A DNA stretch of 64,000 bases from Gammaproteobacteria bacterium. Lineage in GTDB: Bacteria; Pseudomonadota; Gammaproteobacteria; Pseudomonadales; Pseudohongiellaceae. Below, piece after piece: positions 35,184 through 46,096 of this stretch (the stretch's first letter is position 1; every line of letters starts with the position of its first letter). The notes below the pieces were generated by a model. It was not told where the DNA came from, made no database searches, and worked only from the letters and a program-made list of their open reading frames with translations. The DNA is taken from positions 310,001-374,000 of the forward strand of contig PALV01000011.1 of assembly GCA_002706685.1 (NCBI GenBank). Reading direction: 5' to 3'. A program made the translations under genes and the position numbers.

Positions 35184-35198
35184 TTTCCTGATCATGGA

Positions 35199-35525
35199 TC
35201 AGATGACGCTGTCGATAAATGCGGCCAGTTGCGACTTGGACAGTGCGCCAACCTTGGTACCAGCGACCTGTCCGTTCTTGAACACGATCAGTGTTGGAAT
35301 GCCGCGAACACCGAAGCGTGGCGCGGTTTCTGTATTAGAATCGATATTCAGCTTGCAGATGGTCAGCTTGCCGGAATATTCATCCGCCAACTCGTCCAGT
35401 ACGGGTGCGATCATCTTGCAGGGGCCACACCACTCTGCCCAGAAATCAACCATCACAGGGCCATCAGCCTTCAGTACATCTTGTTCAAAACTGGCGTCGG
35501 TGGTGTGAACGATTTTGTCGCTCAT
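35199..35525 (-). CDS. trxA: Thioredoxin 1
   Basis: 108 residues from the ATG at 35525, with AAGGAAT upstream. The active site WCGPCK has Cys33 and Cys36; [20 protein letters not shown], the cis-Pro in RGIPTL and the LIVFKNGQ strand are canonical. It is the cytoplasmic disulfide reductase fed by thioredoxin reductase. It lies just upstream of rho, as in E. coli. Confidence 0.98.
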   Translation of the reverse strand: MSDKIVHTTDASFEQDVLKADGPVMVDFWAEWCGPCKMIAPVLDELADEYSGKLTICKLNIDSNTETAPRFGVRGIPTLIVFKNGQVAGTKVGALSKSQLAAFIDSVI

Positions 35526-35605
35526 AAGTAATTCCTTGTCATTACGTCTGGTGGTGCCCGCTACGGCCATGAAAGTTGACAAGCTGTTAACGGACGATGA
35601 GATCT

Positions 35606-36715
<1,110 letters not shown>

Positions 36716-36757
36716 TCAAAAGTCGGCAGGTCCGGCAGCTGTATAACCGAGGTATGT

Positions 36758-38896
36758 ATGTCAAAACTGAGACTGGCCATTGTCCTGTTGATCGGGCTCG
36801 CTTTCGCCGCCTATTTTTCGCTCGATCTGGGTCAGTACCTCACACTTGAATTTGTGCAGTCGCAACTTGATGTGCTGCGCGACTACAGCCAGCAGGAACC
36901 GATGCTCAGTTCGCTGATCTATTTTGTTGTGTATGTGCTGATGGCCGCACTGTCCATACCGGGTGCCGCCATTATGACCTTGCTGGGCGGGGCCATCTTT
37001 GGTCTGGCCTGGGGACTGGTGCTGGTCTCGTTTGCCAGCACGCTGGGCGCGACCCTGGCATTTCTGGCATCGCGCCTGTTGCTGCGTGACTGGGTCCAGG
37101 CACGGTTTGGCAATTCGCTAAAGACCATTAACGCCGGTATCGAGCGCGATGGTGCTTTCTATCTGTTTACGCTGCGCATGATTCCGGTGTTTCCGTTTTT
37201 TCTGATCAATCTGGTGATGGGCCTGACGCCGCTGAAAACGTTTACATTTTTCTGGACCAGTCAGACCGGCATGCTGCTCGGCACTGCGGTGTATGTGAAT
37301 GCCGGGGTCGAACTCGGACAGCTTGACTCGCTGTCGGGCCTGCTGAGTGGGTCGCTTATTGTTTCGTTTGCACTACTGGCGCTGCTGCCCTGGGTGGGGC
37401 GCGCAGTAATCAACATCATTCGGCGCCGACGCTGGTACAAGGCTTACAAAAAGCCAGGTCACTTTGATACCAATGTGGTGATTCTGGGTGCCGGTTCAGG
37501 CGGACTGGTCGCCGCCATTATCGCGGCGGGCGCCAAAGCCAAAGTAACGCTGATCGAAAAACACAAGATGGGCGGGGATTGTCTGAACACTGGCTGTGTG
37601 CCCAGCAAAACGCTGATAGCCAGCGCCAAGGTTGCTGAAACCATTCGCAAGGCTGGGGACTATGGCATCAAGGGCGCCAGTGGCGAAGTCGATTTTGCAG
37701 CGGTGATGGATCGCGTGCGCGGCGTGATCAAGACCATCGAACCACATGACTCAATCGAACGCTTTACCAGTCTGGGCGTCGACTGCGTCACGGGGCATGC
37801 GACAATCAGGTCGCCCTGGGAAGTTGAGGTCGATGGGCGGGTGATAACCACCCGCAGTATTGTGGTTGCCACCGGAGCGCGCCCGCGCGTGCCAGATATC
37901 CCCGGATTATCGGATATGGATTATGTCACCTCAGACACCATGTGGGACTTGTCTGAACTGCCGAAGCGACTGCTGGTGCTGGGCGGTGGCCCCATTGGCT
38001 GCGAGATGGCACAGAGCTTCTCAAGGTTGGGGTCTGAAGTGACAGTCGTGGACCAGGCCGGGCAGCTGATGTCCCGCGAGGACGAAGATGTTGCACAATT
38101 GATCGAAAACCAGTTTGGCGATGCAGGCATCCGTCTGCTGCTTTCGCACCAGGCACATGAGTTTGGCAGTGATGACGACGGGCAGTATGTCATTACTGAA
38201 ACCAGTGACGGTGAACGTTGCAAAACCTATTTTGACAAGCTGCTGGTAGCACTTGGGCGCAAACCGAATGTCGAGGGTTTCGGGCTTGAAGAACTTGGCG
38301 TCGAAATTAACCAGAGTGGTGCCATCGCCGTGGACGACACGCTGCGCAGCTCCTGTCCCAATATTTTTGCCTGCGGCGATGTCGCCGGCCCGTACCAGTT
38401 CACCCACATGGCTTCATTCCAGGCCTGGTACGCTGTGCTGAACGCGCTGGTTGGCGGATTCAAAACATTCCGTGCCAGTTATCGTGTTGTGCCACATGCT
38501 ACTTTCACCGATCCGGAGGTCGCTCGAGTAGGCATGAATGAGAGGGATGCGAAAGAGCAGGGTGTCGAGTATGAAGTAACCCGGTACTCCCTTGATCATC
38601 TGGACAGAGCTCTGGCCGAGGGGCAGAACCTGGGCTTCGTCAAGGTGCTCACGGTACCCGGCAAGGACCGGATTCTGGGCGCCACGATAGTTGGGCCGCA
38701 GGCCGGAGAGCTGATCGGCAGCTTTGTTTTTGCCATGACACACAACATGGGGCTGAAAACGATTGGTGCTACTACGCACATCTACCCGACGCTGCTGGAA
38801 GCCAATCGCTTCGCAGCCAATGCCTGGCGCAGTGCGCGCGTGCCACAGAAATTATTGCCGGTCGCTGAAAAGTTTTTTGCCTGGCAGCGCCGCTAG
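36758..38896 (+). CDS. TVP38/TMEM64 membrane domain fused to a mercuric-reductase-like flavoprotein
   Basis: 712 residues. Residues about 5-225 are a TVP38/DedA-like membrane domain with five or six helices and the PGAAIMTLLGGAIFG motif. Residues about 235-710 are a class I pyridine nucleotide-disulfide oxidoreductase: FAD loop VILGAGSGGLVAA, redox cysteines Cys275 and Cys280 in GGDCLNTGCVPSK, NAD(P) loop GGGPIGCEMA, the ACGDVAGPYQ motif and a dimer domain with HIYPTLLEAN. It lacks the C-terminal Cys pair of true mercuric reductases. The fusion occurs in other bacteria; it probably passes electrons to or through the membrane. Substrate unknown. Confidence 0.92.
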   Translation: MSKLRLAIVLLIGLAFAAYFSLDLGQYLTLEFVQSQLDVLRDYSQQEPMLSSLIYFVVYVLMAALSIPGAAIMTLLGGAIFGLAWGLVLVSFASTLGATLAFLASRLLLRDWVQARFGNSLKTINAGIERDGAFYLFTLRMIPVFPFFLINLVMGLTPLKTFTFFWTSQTGMLLGTAVYVNAGVELGQLDSLSGLLSGSLIVSFALLALLPWVGRAVINIIRRRRWYKAYKKPGHFDTNVVILGAGSGGLVAAIIAAGAKAKVTLIEKHKMGGDCLNTGCVPSKTLIASAKVAETIRKAGDYGIKGASGEVDFAAVMDRVRGVIKTIEPHDSIERFTSLGVDCVTGHATIRSPWEVEVDGRVITTRSIVVATGARPRVPDIPGLSDMDYVTSDTMWDLSELPKRLLVLGGGPIGCEMAQSFSRLGSEVTVVDQAGQLMSREDEDVAQLIENQFGDAGIRLLLSHQAHEFGSDDDGQYVITETSDGERCKTYFDKLLVALGRKPNVEGFGLEELGVEINQSGAIAVDDTLRSSCPNIFACGDVAGPYQFTHMASFQAWYAVLNALVGGFKTFRASYRVVPHATFTDPEVARVGMNERDAKEQGVEYEVTRYSLDHLDRALAEGQNLGFVKVLTVPGKDRILGATIVGPQAGELIGSFVFAMTHNMGLKTIGATTHIYPTLLEANRFAANAWRSARVPQKLLPVAEKFFAWQRR

Positions 38897-38934
38897 ACTG
38901 TTGCGATCAACCTATGGCGTGAGCCTGAGAGAAC

Positions 38935-39402
38935 TCAGCGCTGCAGGACGTATGAGGTGAAGTACAGCTCCAGAATCTGGTCGGCTACAGACGGCGTCTC
39001 AAGCATCTGCAGCGCATGTCTGATCTCGACCAGAGCCTGCTGGCGCAGTGCCTCCTTGCCCTGAGTAGATTGCAGGGTTTCTTCCAGCTGACCGGAGAAC
39101 AGCACCACCAGGCGGTTACGGATATACGGCAGGTGTCGTTCCAGGTAGGGTTGGGCCGTCAGACGGGCCAGCACAGAGATGTCGGCCTTGAGGTATTTAA
39201 GACGTCCGGAGCCGTCGTAGTTGGTCACGAAGCTTGGGCCAAGCGTAAAATACTGCATCGCCAGTTCCGCTGCCTCGGGGTCGTCTGGCGACACGCCGGC
39301 CGGCAGAATGAACTCAGGCTCTGCCTGTGGGGCAGCAGCAGCGTGTACGGATTGATTAAACAGGCTGAGACAGGCAATCAGCGCCAACGCGGCATACTTC
39401 AT
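38935..39402 (-). CDS. Exported FliL-like protein
   Basis: 155 residues with a signal peptide (about 1-22, ending AAA). The rest follows the FliL pattern: YFTLGPSFVTNY, LKYLKADISVLAR, HLPYIRNRLVVLFSGQ, STQGKEALRQQALVEI and LYFTSYVLQR at the C-terminus. FliL normally has a membrane anchor and works at the flagellar stator, but no flagellar gene is near and the anchor here looks cleavable. A role in the periplasm outside flagella is possible. It is convergent with the flavoprotein fusion. Confidence 0.8.
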   Translation of the reverse strand: MKYAALALIACLSLFNQSVHAAAAPQAEPEFILPAGVSPDDPEAAELAMQYFTLGPSFVTNYDGSGRLKYLKADISVLARLTAQPYLERHLPYIRNRLVVLFSGQLEETLQSTQGKEALRQQALVEIRHALQMLETPSVADQILELYFTSYVLQR

Positions 39403-39512
39403 TAGCTACAACTCCAGGTCTATTTGTAAGCCTTATCGGCATCTACTGGCGATACTGTAGCAAGGTTTGTTAGGATTGCGCGCGATCCTACTGCAAACAG
39501 CAGAGTTACGAT

Positions 39513-40817
39513 GTGACTGACGACTTCCTTTTGAGGCTGCCCCTCCCACCGCTGGTCAACGACTGGCTGACCAGCTATCCCTGGCTGTCAACGCTGATCG
39601 TTGCGCTGCTCGTCCTGCTGGCCGCCTGGTTGCTGGACCTGTTTACCCGGCAGATTCTGGTTAACTGGCTGATGCGGCGTCTGCAGGCCCCCGCAGAGCG
39701 TTCGGCTGACTATCGAAAGTTCAAGTTCATCCCGCGACTGGCGCATGTCGTGCCCGCACTGGTTATCACCTTTGGTGTTGCGCTGGTGCCTGGTCTGCCA
39801 GAGGGCGTCATCGTGCTGGTGCGCAATGTCGCCAACGCATTCATTGTGCTGACGCTGGCGCTGGCGTTATCTGGTGTGCTTGACATGATCAATCATGTCT
39901 ACAGTCAGCGCCCGGATGCACTGGATCGCCCCATCAAGGGATATCTGCAGGTAGCCAATATCGCTATTTTCGCGGTTGCGGTCTTGTTGATGATCGCGAC
40001 ACTCCTGGATCGCTCGCCGCTGATACTGCTCTCAGGCCTGGGTGCGCTGGCGGCCGTGCTGATGCTGGTTTTTCAGGACACCATCCTCTCTTTAGTAGCC
40101 AGTGTGCAGATTACGTCCAATGACATGATCCGCGTGGGTGACTGGATAGAAATGCCCCAGCTCAATGCAGATGGAGATGTTATTGATATTGCATTGCATA
40201 CCGTCAAGGTGCAGAACTGGGATAAAACGATCACAACCATTCCCACCAAGCGATTTATCAGTGACTCTTTTAAAAACTGGCGCGGTATGGAGGAGTCGGG
40301 TGGGCGTCGCATCAAGCGGTCTCTATATCTTGATCAGACCAGCGTCACCTTTCTCGACAGTGAGCAAAAAAGTCATTTGAGCCGGTTTACCCTGTTGCAG
40401 GATTATCTGGCGACTCGCCAACAGGAAATCGACGAGTGGAACGCGGCTCTCAAGGAGTATGGGAAGGTAGCCGCCAACACCCGGCGAGTCACTAACCTGG
40501 GAACTTTCAGGATATATGTGGCAAATTACCTTAAAAGCCACCCGCATCTGCGCCAGGATATGACGCAGATAGTGCGCCATCTGTCGCCGGGTGCTGAAGG
40601 CCTGCCACTGGAGGTTTACTGCTTTACCAATACAACGCAGTGGGTAGAGTATGAGGGCATACAGTCGGATATCTTTGACCATCTGCTGTCAATCCTGCCA
40701 GAATTCGGTCTGCGCGTTTTTCAGGCACCCAGTGGCGTCGACATGCGGGCGATGACGGAAAACTTTTTTGATCGCGGACAATCGCGATCGCCAACTGATA
40801 CAGGAAACGGATCATGA
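39513..40817 (+). CDS. MscS-family mechanosensitive channel (YbdG-like)
   Basis: 434 residues from a GTG start, with five N-terminal membrane helices (about 25-215) and a cytoplasmic MscS domain. The pore-helix end and beta domain read LSGLGALAAVLMLVFQDTILSLVASVQI and DMIRVGDWIEMPQLNADGDV with IALHTVKVQNWD, close to the YbdG/MscM type. It releases solutes under osmotic down-shock. The ATG of dsbB overlaps its stop by four bases. Confidence 0.92.
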   Translation: MTDDFLLRLPLPPLVNDWLTSYPWLSTLIVALLVLLAAWLLDLFTRQILVNWLMRRLQAPAERSADYRKFKFIPRLAHVVPALVITFGVALVPGLPEGVIVLVRNVANAFIVLTLALALSGVLDMINHVYSQRPDALDRPIKGYLQVANIAIFAVAVLLMIATLLDRSPLILLSGLGALAAVLMLVFQDTILSLVASVQITSNDMIRVGDWIEMPQLNADGDVIDIALHTVKVQNWDKTITTIPTKRFISDSFKNWRGMEESGGRRIKRSLYLDQTSVTFLDSEQKSHLSRFTLLQDYLATRQQEIDEWNAALKEYGKVAANTRRVTNLGTFRIYVANYLKSHPHLRQDMTQIVRHLSPGAEGLPLEVYCFTNTTQWVEYEGIQSDIFDHLLSILPEFGLRVFQAPSGVDMRAMTENFFDRGQSRSPTDTGNGS

Positions 40818-41323
40818 TCGACCGACTGCTGGCGCTGATGCCCAACTCCAGACTGCTCAATCTGCTGATATTCATTGCCACCGTGCTCATCATTGGCGGG
40901 GCTTTGTACATGGAGCACGTCATGTTGCTGGAGCCATGTGGTCTTTGTATTACACAGCGAGTCTTTGTTGTGGCGGCCGGCCTGGTGTGTCTTGCAGCAG
41001 CGATTCACAATCCTGGTGTGCGAGGTCGACGCAATTATGCGCTGGGGGCGGCAGCCATGTGTGTAGCGGGAAGCTATTTTGCCATTCGGCAGATCTGGCT
41101 GACCTATCTGCCCGAAGATCAGGTGCCGGCCTGCGGACCTGGGTTCAGTTACATGGTGGAGAACTTCCCCCTGATGGATACGCTCAGTTTCCTGCTGCAG
41201 GGTGATGGTAACTGTGCTGAAGTGCACTGGCGTTTTCTGGGAATCCTTTCCATTCCCGAGCTGGCGCTGATCGGGTTTATCGCGCTGTTTTCCCTGTGCC
41301 TGTTCCAGGCCTTCCGACGCTAG
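40814..41323 (+). CDS. dsbB: Disulfide bond formation protein B
   Basis: 169 residues, four membrane helices. The quinone-coupled pair is Cys42 and Cys45 (PCGLC) and the DsbA-reacting pair is Cys107 and Cys134, in the second periplasmic loop. It reoxidises DsbA and passes electrons to quinone. The start overlaps the channel gene (ATGA). No dsbA is in the window. Confidence 0.95.
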   Translation: MIDRLLALMPNSRLLNLLIFIATVLIIGGALYMEHVMLLEPCGLCITQRVFVVAAGLVCLAAAIHNPGVRGRRNYALGAAAMCVAGSYFAIRQIWLTYLPEDQVPACGPGFSYMVENFPLMDTLSFLLQGDGNCAEVHWRFLGILSIPELALIGFIALFSLCLFQAFRR

Positions 41324-41363
41324 ATCAGTGTCATCAATCTGAGCCAGCCCTCAGCGCGCTGGC

Positions 41364-42941
41364 TCAGATGTGATAGTCATTCCAGCGGGTCAGAAACTCA
41401 TCGAAGCTGCTGTCCTCCGCGGCCTCGCCAGCTGTGTGTTCGTCCACTGAGTGTTGACTGGCCGCTTTGAATTCGGCCAGCCTTTCTGAGTCAATCGCAC
41501 TTTCCTCGAAAAACTTCTGCGTGTTTTCCGAAGCCTGCATGCCAAATTTGCAGAACGGCATCTGTTGCGCTTTCATCATGGCGAGGATTTTGGCTGATGG
41601 CGTATTCTCAGGCTCGTCCACCTTGGCCTGCTGCTGGCTCAAGGCTGAATTGTAAGCGCTAGTCTCATGCGCCGAATCAAGCAGGTTTGCGCTATGACGG
41701 ATATCTCCCAGGAGCTGTGTAGCCCATTGTTGCAGCGAAATTGCCTCGCCCTCGCGGGTCAGCATCAACCCGGGCTCTCGTCCCTGATTCACAGTCAGTG
41801 ACAGATTCTTCTCGATCTCCCGGTTCTCGGCCTGATGGCACTCGGGGCTTTCCGCGAACAGGCAATACAGCAGAAATGCATCAAGGAAATGAATCTGCTC
41901 GGCATCGATGCCAAGTGGCAGAAATGGGTTGAGATCGAGAGCACGGACTTCGATGTACTGGATGCCGCCAGCCTTGAGCAGTTGCAGGGGGCGCTGACCG
42001 CCTTCGCCTACCCGCTTTGGTCGAATGGTTGCATAGAACTCATTTTCGAGCTGCAGCAGGTTGGTGTTCATCTGCAGTCGCTTGCCACTGGCGTCGGTCG
42101 CACCGATCTGCTCGTAGGGCGGGTAGGGCGTAATCAGGGCGCTGTACAGGCTGTCGATATAGTTGTTCAGGTCGTTGTAACAGACGAATATCGAACGCTG
42201 CGCATCACTTTTGTACCCGAGGTCACCCATCCGCAGGCAGGTGGCATGGGGTTTGTAAAGAGTCCACTCATCGAGTTCCTGTAAATCATGCGGACGGTCT
42301 TTGGTAAAGCACTTGCACACTGCCGGAGACGCGCCGAACAGGTAAACCAGCAACCAGGAGTATCGGTGAAAGTTGCGGATCAGATGCAGGTAATTCCGGG
42401 TGCGGAATGTCTGCAGGTCTTCTGAGCTGCCCTGCATTTCCCGGTACTGTTCCCAGAAATTGTCTGGCATCGAAAAATTGTAGTGGATGCCGGCGATGGT
42501 CTGCATCAGTCGCCCGTAGCGGTGACCCAGACCCTCCCGATAGAGAGTCTTGAGTTGCCCCATGTTGGAGCTGCCATAACGGGCCAGCGGGATCTGCTCG
42601 TCGCTTTCTATAAGGCAGGGCATGCTGGATACCCAAAGCCTTTCACCGTCAGGCAGATTGGAGTACACATATTTGTGCAGATCGCCCAGGAACGACAGGG
42701 TCTCGGTGATGGAATCCGAGACGGGTGTAATCAGCTCCAGCAGCGCTTCTGAATAATCCGTGGTGATGTACGGGTGTGTAAATGCCGAGCCCAGCGCGCG
42801 AGGATGTTCCGTCTGGGCCAGGCGACCGTCTGGTGTCACGCGCAGGCTTTCTTTTTCGATGCCGCGATGGATATTGGCCCAGGTGGACTTGAAGGCCGGC
42901 AACCTGAAACGATCTAGGGATTCCTGCAGTGTATCGGACAA
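41364..42941 (-). CDS. gshA: Glutamate-cysteine ligase
   Basis: 525 residues, the E. coli-type family (518). The start is a TTG at 42941, preferred because GAGG stands eight bases before it and the N-terminus fits the family. It makes gamma-glutamylcysteine, the first step of glutathione synthesis. Visible are RGIEKESLRVTPDG, FTHPYITTDYSEALLELITP, SNMGQLKTLYREGLGHRYGR, the IAGIHYNFSMP block and EVRALDLNPF. The partner gshB is at 3.9-4.8 kb. Confidence 0.96.
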   Translation of the reverse strand: MSDTLQESLDRFRLPAFKSTWANIHRGIEKESLRVTPDGRLAQTEHPRALGSAFTHPYITTDYSEALLELITPVSDSITETLSFLGDLHKYVYSNLPDGERLWVSSMPCLIESDEQIPLARYGSSNMGQLKTLYREGLGHRYGRLMQTIAGIHYNFSMPDNFWEQYREMQGSSEDLQTFRTRNYLHLIRNFHRYSWLLVYLFGASPAVCKCFTKDRPHDLQELDEWTLYKPHATCLRMGDLGYKSDAQRSIFVCYNDLNNYIDSLYSALITPYPPYEQIGATDASGKRLQMNTNLLQLENEFYATIRPKRVGEGGQRPLQLLKAGGIQYIEVRALDLNPFLPLGIDAEQIHFLDAFLLYCLFAESPECHQAENREIEKNLSLTVNQGREPGLMLTREGEAISLQQWATQLLGDIRHSANLLDSAHETSAYNSALSQQQAKVDEPENTPSAKILAMMKAQQMPFCKFGMQASENTQKFFEESAIDSERLAEFKAASQHSVDEHTAGEAAEDSSFDEFLTRWNDYHI

Positions 42942-43009
42942 AATATCAGCCTCTTCTGCGCCAGTAATGCGCTGGCGCCGTATTATAGACCACCTGATGC
43001 CTGCTTTGG

Positions 43010-44584
43010 CTAGCTCGCCTGCGGGCCGGCTGACACAATGGCGTCCGAAACCTTGAACCGCTTGAAGTTATTGCGGAACTGATCAATCAGGTCGGCCGCC
43101 TTGGCATCGTAACGTGACGGGTCCGCCCAGGTGTCTTTCGGGTTCAGCAGTGCACTGTCGACTCCGGGTACGGATGTCGGAATGGTCAGGTTGATGCCAT
43201 CGAGATGTGTGGTTTCCGCATTGCGCAGGGCACCTGTCTGGATGGCATGCAGAATCGCCCGGGTAACAGGAATTTTGAAGCGCTTGCCAACACCGTGAGG
43301 GCCGCCGGTCCAGCCGGTATTTACCAGATACACCTGGCTGTTGAACTCGGCAATGCGTTTGATCAGCAGCTCAGCGTAGACGCCCGCCGGGCGTGGGAAG
43401 AATGGCGCGCCAAAACAGGTTGAAAAGGTGGATTTGATGCCATCACCCGCACCCACTTCGGTGGAGCCAACCAGTGCGGTGTAGCCACTGAGAAAATGAT
43501 AGGCGGCAGCTTCTGGCGTCAGAATTGACACTGGAGGCAGTACGCCAGTCAGATCGCAGGTCAAAAATACGATCGATTTGGGTTCACCGGCGCGGTTTTC
43601 TGCCACGCGCTTGGGGATATGGGTCAGCGGATAACAGGCACGGGTATTTTGAGTCAGGCTGGTATCGGCGTAATCAGCCTGACGCGATTTCTCGTCGATG
43701 ACAACATTCTCGATCACCGAGCCAAACTTGATCGCATCCCAGATGACTGGCTCATTTTCCTGGCTCAGATCAATACACTTGGCGTAGCAACCACCTTCCA
43801 GATTAAACACCGTGCCTTTACCCCAGCCGTGCTCGTCATCACCGATCAGGTAACGTGCGGGGTCTGCGGACAGGGTGGTTTTGCCGGTGCCAGACAGTCC
43901 AAAGAACAGGCAGACATCACCGTCTTCACCAACGTTGGCAGAGCAGTGCATGGGCAACACGTCTTTTTCTGGCAACAGGAAGTTCTGTACCGAGAACATC
44001 GATTTTTTCATCTCGCCTGCGTAACGCATGCCTGCCAGCAGTACCTTGCGCTGTGCAAAATTGATGATTACTGCCCCGTCCGAGTTGGTGCCGTCGCGAC
44101 CAGGGTCACAGACAAACTCCGGTGCGCTTAGAATCTGCCAGACTGCCTTGTCTTTCGGGTTGTAGTTGTCCGGTGATTTGATGAACAGCGTGCTGCCAAA
44201 CAGGCAGTGCCAGGCATACTGCGCATTCACTTGCACGGGAATGTAGTGTTCTGGATCCGACCCGACGTGCAGATCTGCGATAAAAACGTCTTTATCCGCC
44301 ATGTAGTCACTGACACGCTGCCACAGGGCGTCAAACTTTGCCGGATCAAAGGGCTGGTTGACAGCGCCCCAGTCGATCAGGCCTTCTGAGGCTGACTCTT
44401 TTACGATGAAGCGATCCTTGGGGCTGCGGCCAGTACGCTGTCCTGTCGTGACCACCAGGGCGCCATTGTCGGCCAGCGTGCCCTCATTCCGCTGCAGAGC
44501 AATTTCGATCAGTCGGGCGGGAGCGAGGTTTTTGTAGATCGTGCGTGTAGCGTCCTGCGTAATGTCCTGCGTAATGGTAGTCAT
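43010..44584 (-). CDS. pckA: Phosphoenolpyruvate carboxykinase (ATP)
   Basis: 524 residues. It makes phosphoenolpyruvate from oxaloacetate, the entry to gluconeogenesis. The phosphate loop is GLSGTGKTT (229-237); other motifs are [39 protein letters not shown] and the Mn-binding [10 protein letters not shown]. It begins after an AGGAAGG site. The gene order yrfG-hslR-pckA matches E. coli except that hslO is missing. The N-terminus carries a tandem TQDITQD coded by a short direct repeat. Confidence 0.97.
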   Translation of the reverse strand: MTTITQDITQDATRTIYKNLAPARLIEIALQRNEGTLADNGALVVTTGQRTGRSPKDRFIVKESASEGLIDWGAVNQPFDPAKFDALWQRVSDYMADKDVFIADLHVGSDPEHYIPVQVNAQYAWHCLFGSTLFIKSPDNYNPKDKAVWQILSAPEFVCDPGRDGTNSDGAVIINFAQRKVLLAGMRYAGEMKKSMFSVQNFLLPEKDVLPMHCSANVGEDGDVCLFFGLSGTGKTTLSADPARYLIGDDEHGWGKGTVFNLEGGCYAKCIDLSQENEPVIWDAIKFGSVIENVVIDEKSRQADYADTSLTQNTRACYPLTHIPKRVAENRAGEPKSIVFLTCDLTGVLPPVSILTPEAAAYHFLSGYTALVGSTEVGAGDGIKSTFSTCFGAPFFPRPAGVYAELLIKRIAEFNSQVYLVNTGWTGGPHGVGKRFKIPVTRAILHAIQTGALRNAETTHLDGINLTIPTSVPGVDSALLNPKDTWADPSRYDAKAADLIDQFRNNFKRFKVSDAIVSAGPQAS

Positions 44585-44707
44585 ACGTTACCTTCCTGGA
44601 CTGCTTGCATCGGGATGACGGATCGTCGGCATTATGCCAAAAAAGCTCAGGTGATCATACTGTGATTATCGCTGGTCGTTCACGCCGTATCGCGTCAGCG
44701 TAATGAC

Positions 44708-45109
44708 CTAAAAGCGCCCCTTCATGGCCTGTCGCAGGCGACGGTCTTTTTTGTTGGGTTTTTCACTTGAGAAAGGCCCGGCTGACTGCATTTTTCGGAG
44801 CTCTGCCAGGCGCTGGCGCTCGCGAATACTTTCTTCGGTCTCTTCATAAAGCTGCTGCGCCTCGGGCGCACCTCGCCGCTGCTCGGAAAGCTTGAGCACT
44901 GTCATGGTGCGATCATCCCATCCCTGACGCACCTTGAGAGTCGTACCGACACCTATTTCCTTGCCAGGCTTGGGTTTCTGGCCGTCAATTTCCACTTTGC
45001 CGCCCTCTATGGCGGTTTTGGCAAGAGCGCGTGTTTTGAAAAGTCGCGCGGCCCACAGCCATTTGTCCAGTCTGACTTTGGCGGGCGAGTTGTTATCCTG
45101 GTCTGGCAT
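44708..45109 (-). CDS. hslR: Heat-shock protein 15 (S4 RNA-binding)
   Basis: 133 residues, the E. coli length. An S4 domain is seen in VRLDKWLWAARLFKTRALAKTAIEGGKVEIDG, followed by the basic tail ending KKDRRLRQAMKGRF. The family binds stalled 50S subunits carrying nascent peptide-tRNA. It sits between the nucleotidase and pckA genes. Confidence 0.95.
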   Translation of the reverse strand: MPDQDNNSPAKVRLDKWLWAARLFKTRALAKTAIEGGKVEIDGQKPKPGKEIGVGTTLKVRQGWDDRTMTVLKLSEQRRGAPEAQQLYEETEESIRERQRLAELRKMQSAGPFSSEKPNKKDRRLRQAMKGRF

Positions 45110-45136
45110 AGTTGTGAGTCTGGTCGCTATTGCTGA

Positions 45137-45814
45137 TCAGTTGGCGGAAACCGTTTCAGTGGCCTGAGGCATGATATCGATAAACTGGCGTACCTGGTAG
45201 AACTCGCCCTGTTCAACCGGCGGGCGCTGACTATCTGGCTGCTCAATGGCATACAGATACGCAATGCCTTCTCGCTGGGCCTGTCTCAGCACATTGAGAT
45301 TGTCATCGAATAGCGCAGTGCGTGCAGGCAGGAATGGTTGCTGCTGGCGCAACTGCTCCCAAAAACCGTGGTTCTCTTTGGCCTTGCCGAGGGAGTGTGA
45401 GCTGATGGTCGCGTCGAAGTAGTCACCTATTCTGGTGTGATCGAGCTTCAGGTTAAGGCTGCCTGGATGCGCGTTGGTGACCAGCAACAGTTGTTTTTCC
45501 AGTTGTTTGAGGCGTTGCAGGAATTCGGGAACGTGCTGCCGTACCGCAATCTTGTGACGCAGCTCGTCTTTCATCTTCTGGATGTCCAGCTGGAGGGTGT
45601 CTGACCAGTAGTCAATGCAGTACCAGTTCAGCTGTCCGTGGAGGCTGCGGTATTGCTCGCTTAGTCGTGTCCACGCCTCCTGCTGCGACAGGCCGATTCG
45701 GGCGCCCCAGGTGGCAGGAACCAGATGTTCCCAGAAATAGTTGTCAAAGTGCAGATCGAGCAGGGTGCCGTCCATGTCGAATATGACGGTATCGATGTCT
45801 TGCCAGTTGATCAT
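45137..45814 (-). CDS. yrfG: HAD-family GMP/IMP nucleotidase (YrfG-like)
   Basis: 225 residues from the ATG at 45814. HAD motifs: catalytic Asp pair in VIFDMDGTLLDLHFDN, motif II LLLVTNAHP, Lys in GKAKENHGFWEQL and motif IV ALFDDNLNVLRQA. E. coli YrfG dephosphorylates GMP and IMP; the long cap region fits it. It is 27 bases from hslR, the conserved order. Confidence 0.9.
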   Translation of the reverse strand: MINWQDIDTVIFDMDGTLLDLHFDNYFWEHLVPATWGARIGLSQQEAWTRLSEQYRSLHGQLNWYCIDYWSDTLQLDIQKMKDELRHKIAVRQHVPEFLQRLKQLEKQLLLVTNAHPGSLNLKLDHTRIGDYFDATISSHSLGKAKENHGFWEQLRQQQPFLPARTALFDDNLNVLRQAQREGIAYLYAIEQPDSQRPPVEQGEFYQVRQFIDIMPQATETVSAN

Positions 45815-46096
45815 AGTACTTGCTTGATGATTCGTTTGGAGTTGAACACCATTTAATGACATGGGTGCGCCAGTTGCAAGCATGGCGATCACCTTCAGCG
45901 GTGCGCCGAATGGGAATTGTTAGTAACACATTTGTAACAGTCGGTTGAGTATTGCTTGAATCTGTAACACCCAGGGAATATAGTCAATTTCGGTCATGAC
46001 AGTCAGCAGTCGTCGTCGATTCCACGCTGTAGCTGTATCAGTGGTGCTTTACGGACCATTCGAGTAGAAAAACAATAACTACAGGAGCGTGACCAC
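45815..46096. other. Divergent gap upstream of the TonB-dependent receptor
   Basis: 282 bases. It holds the receptor promoter and three GTAACA repeats, described separately. The yrfG promoter should also lie here, but I see no clear hexamers for it. Confidence 0.5.
45956..45984 (+). promoter_or_regulatory. Sigma-70 promoter for the TonB-dependent receptor
   Basis: TTGAAT, 17-base spacer, TATAGT. It gives a leader of about 105 nt before the ATG at 46097, which has AGGAG upstream. The spacer includes one of three GTAACA repeats (45923, 45934, 45964). Confidence 0.65.

Larger units (their letters stand above)
34910..35198 (-). other. rho leader and trxA-rho gap
   Basis: 289 bases. The promoter at 35105-35133 would give a leader of about 190 nt before the rho ATG. 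The leader has a small CCGC-GAAA-GCGG hairpin near its 5' end, followed by a pyrimidine-rich, weakly structured stretch. Long leaders that allow Rho to control its own synthesis are known in E. coli. Confidence 0.5.
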
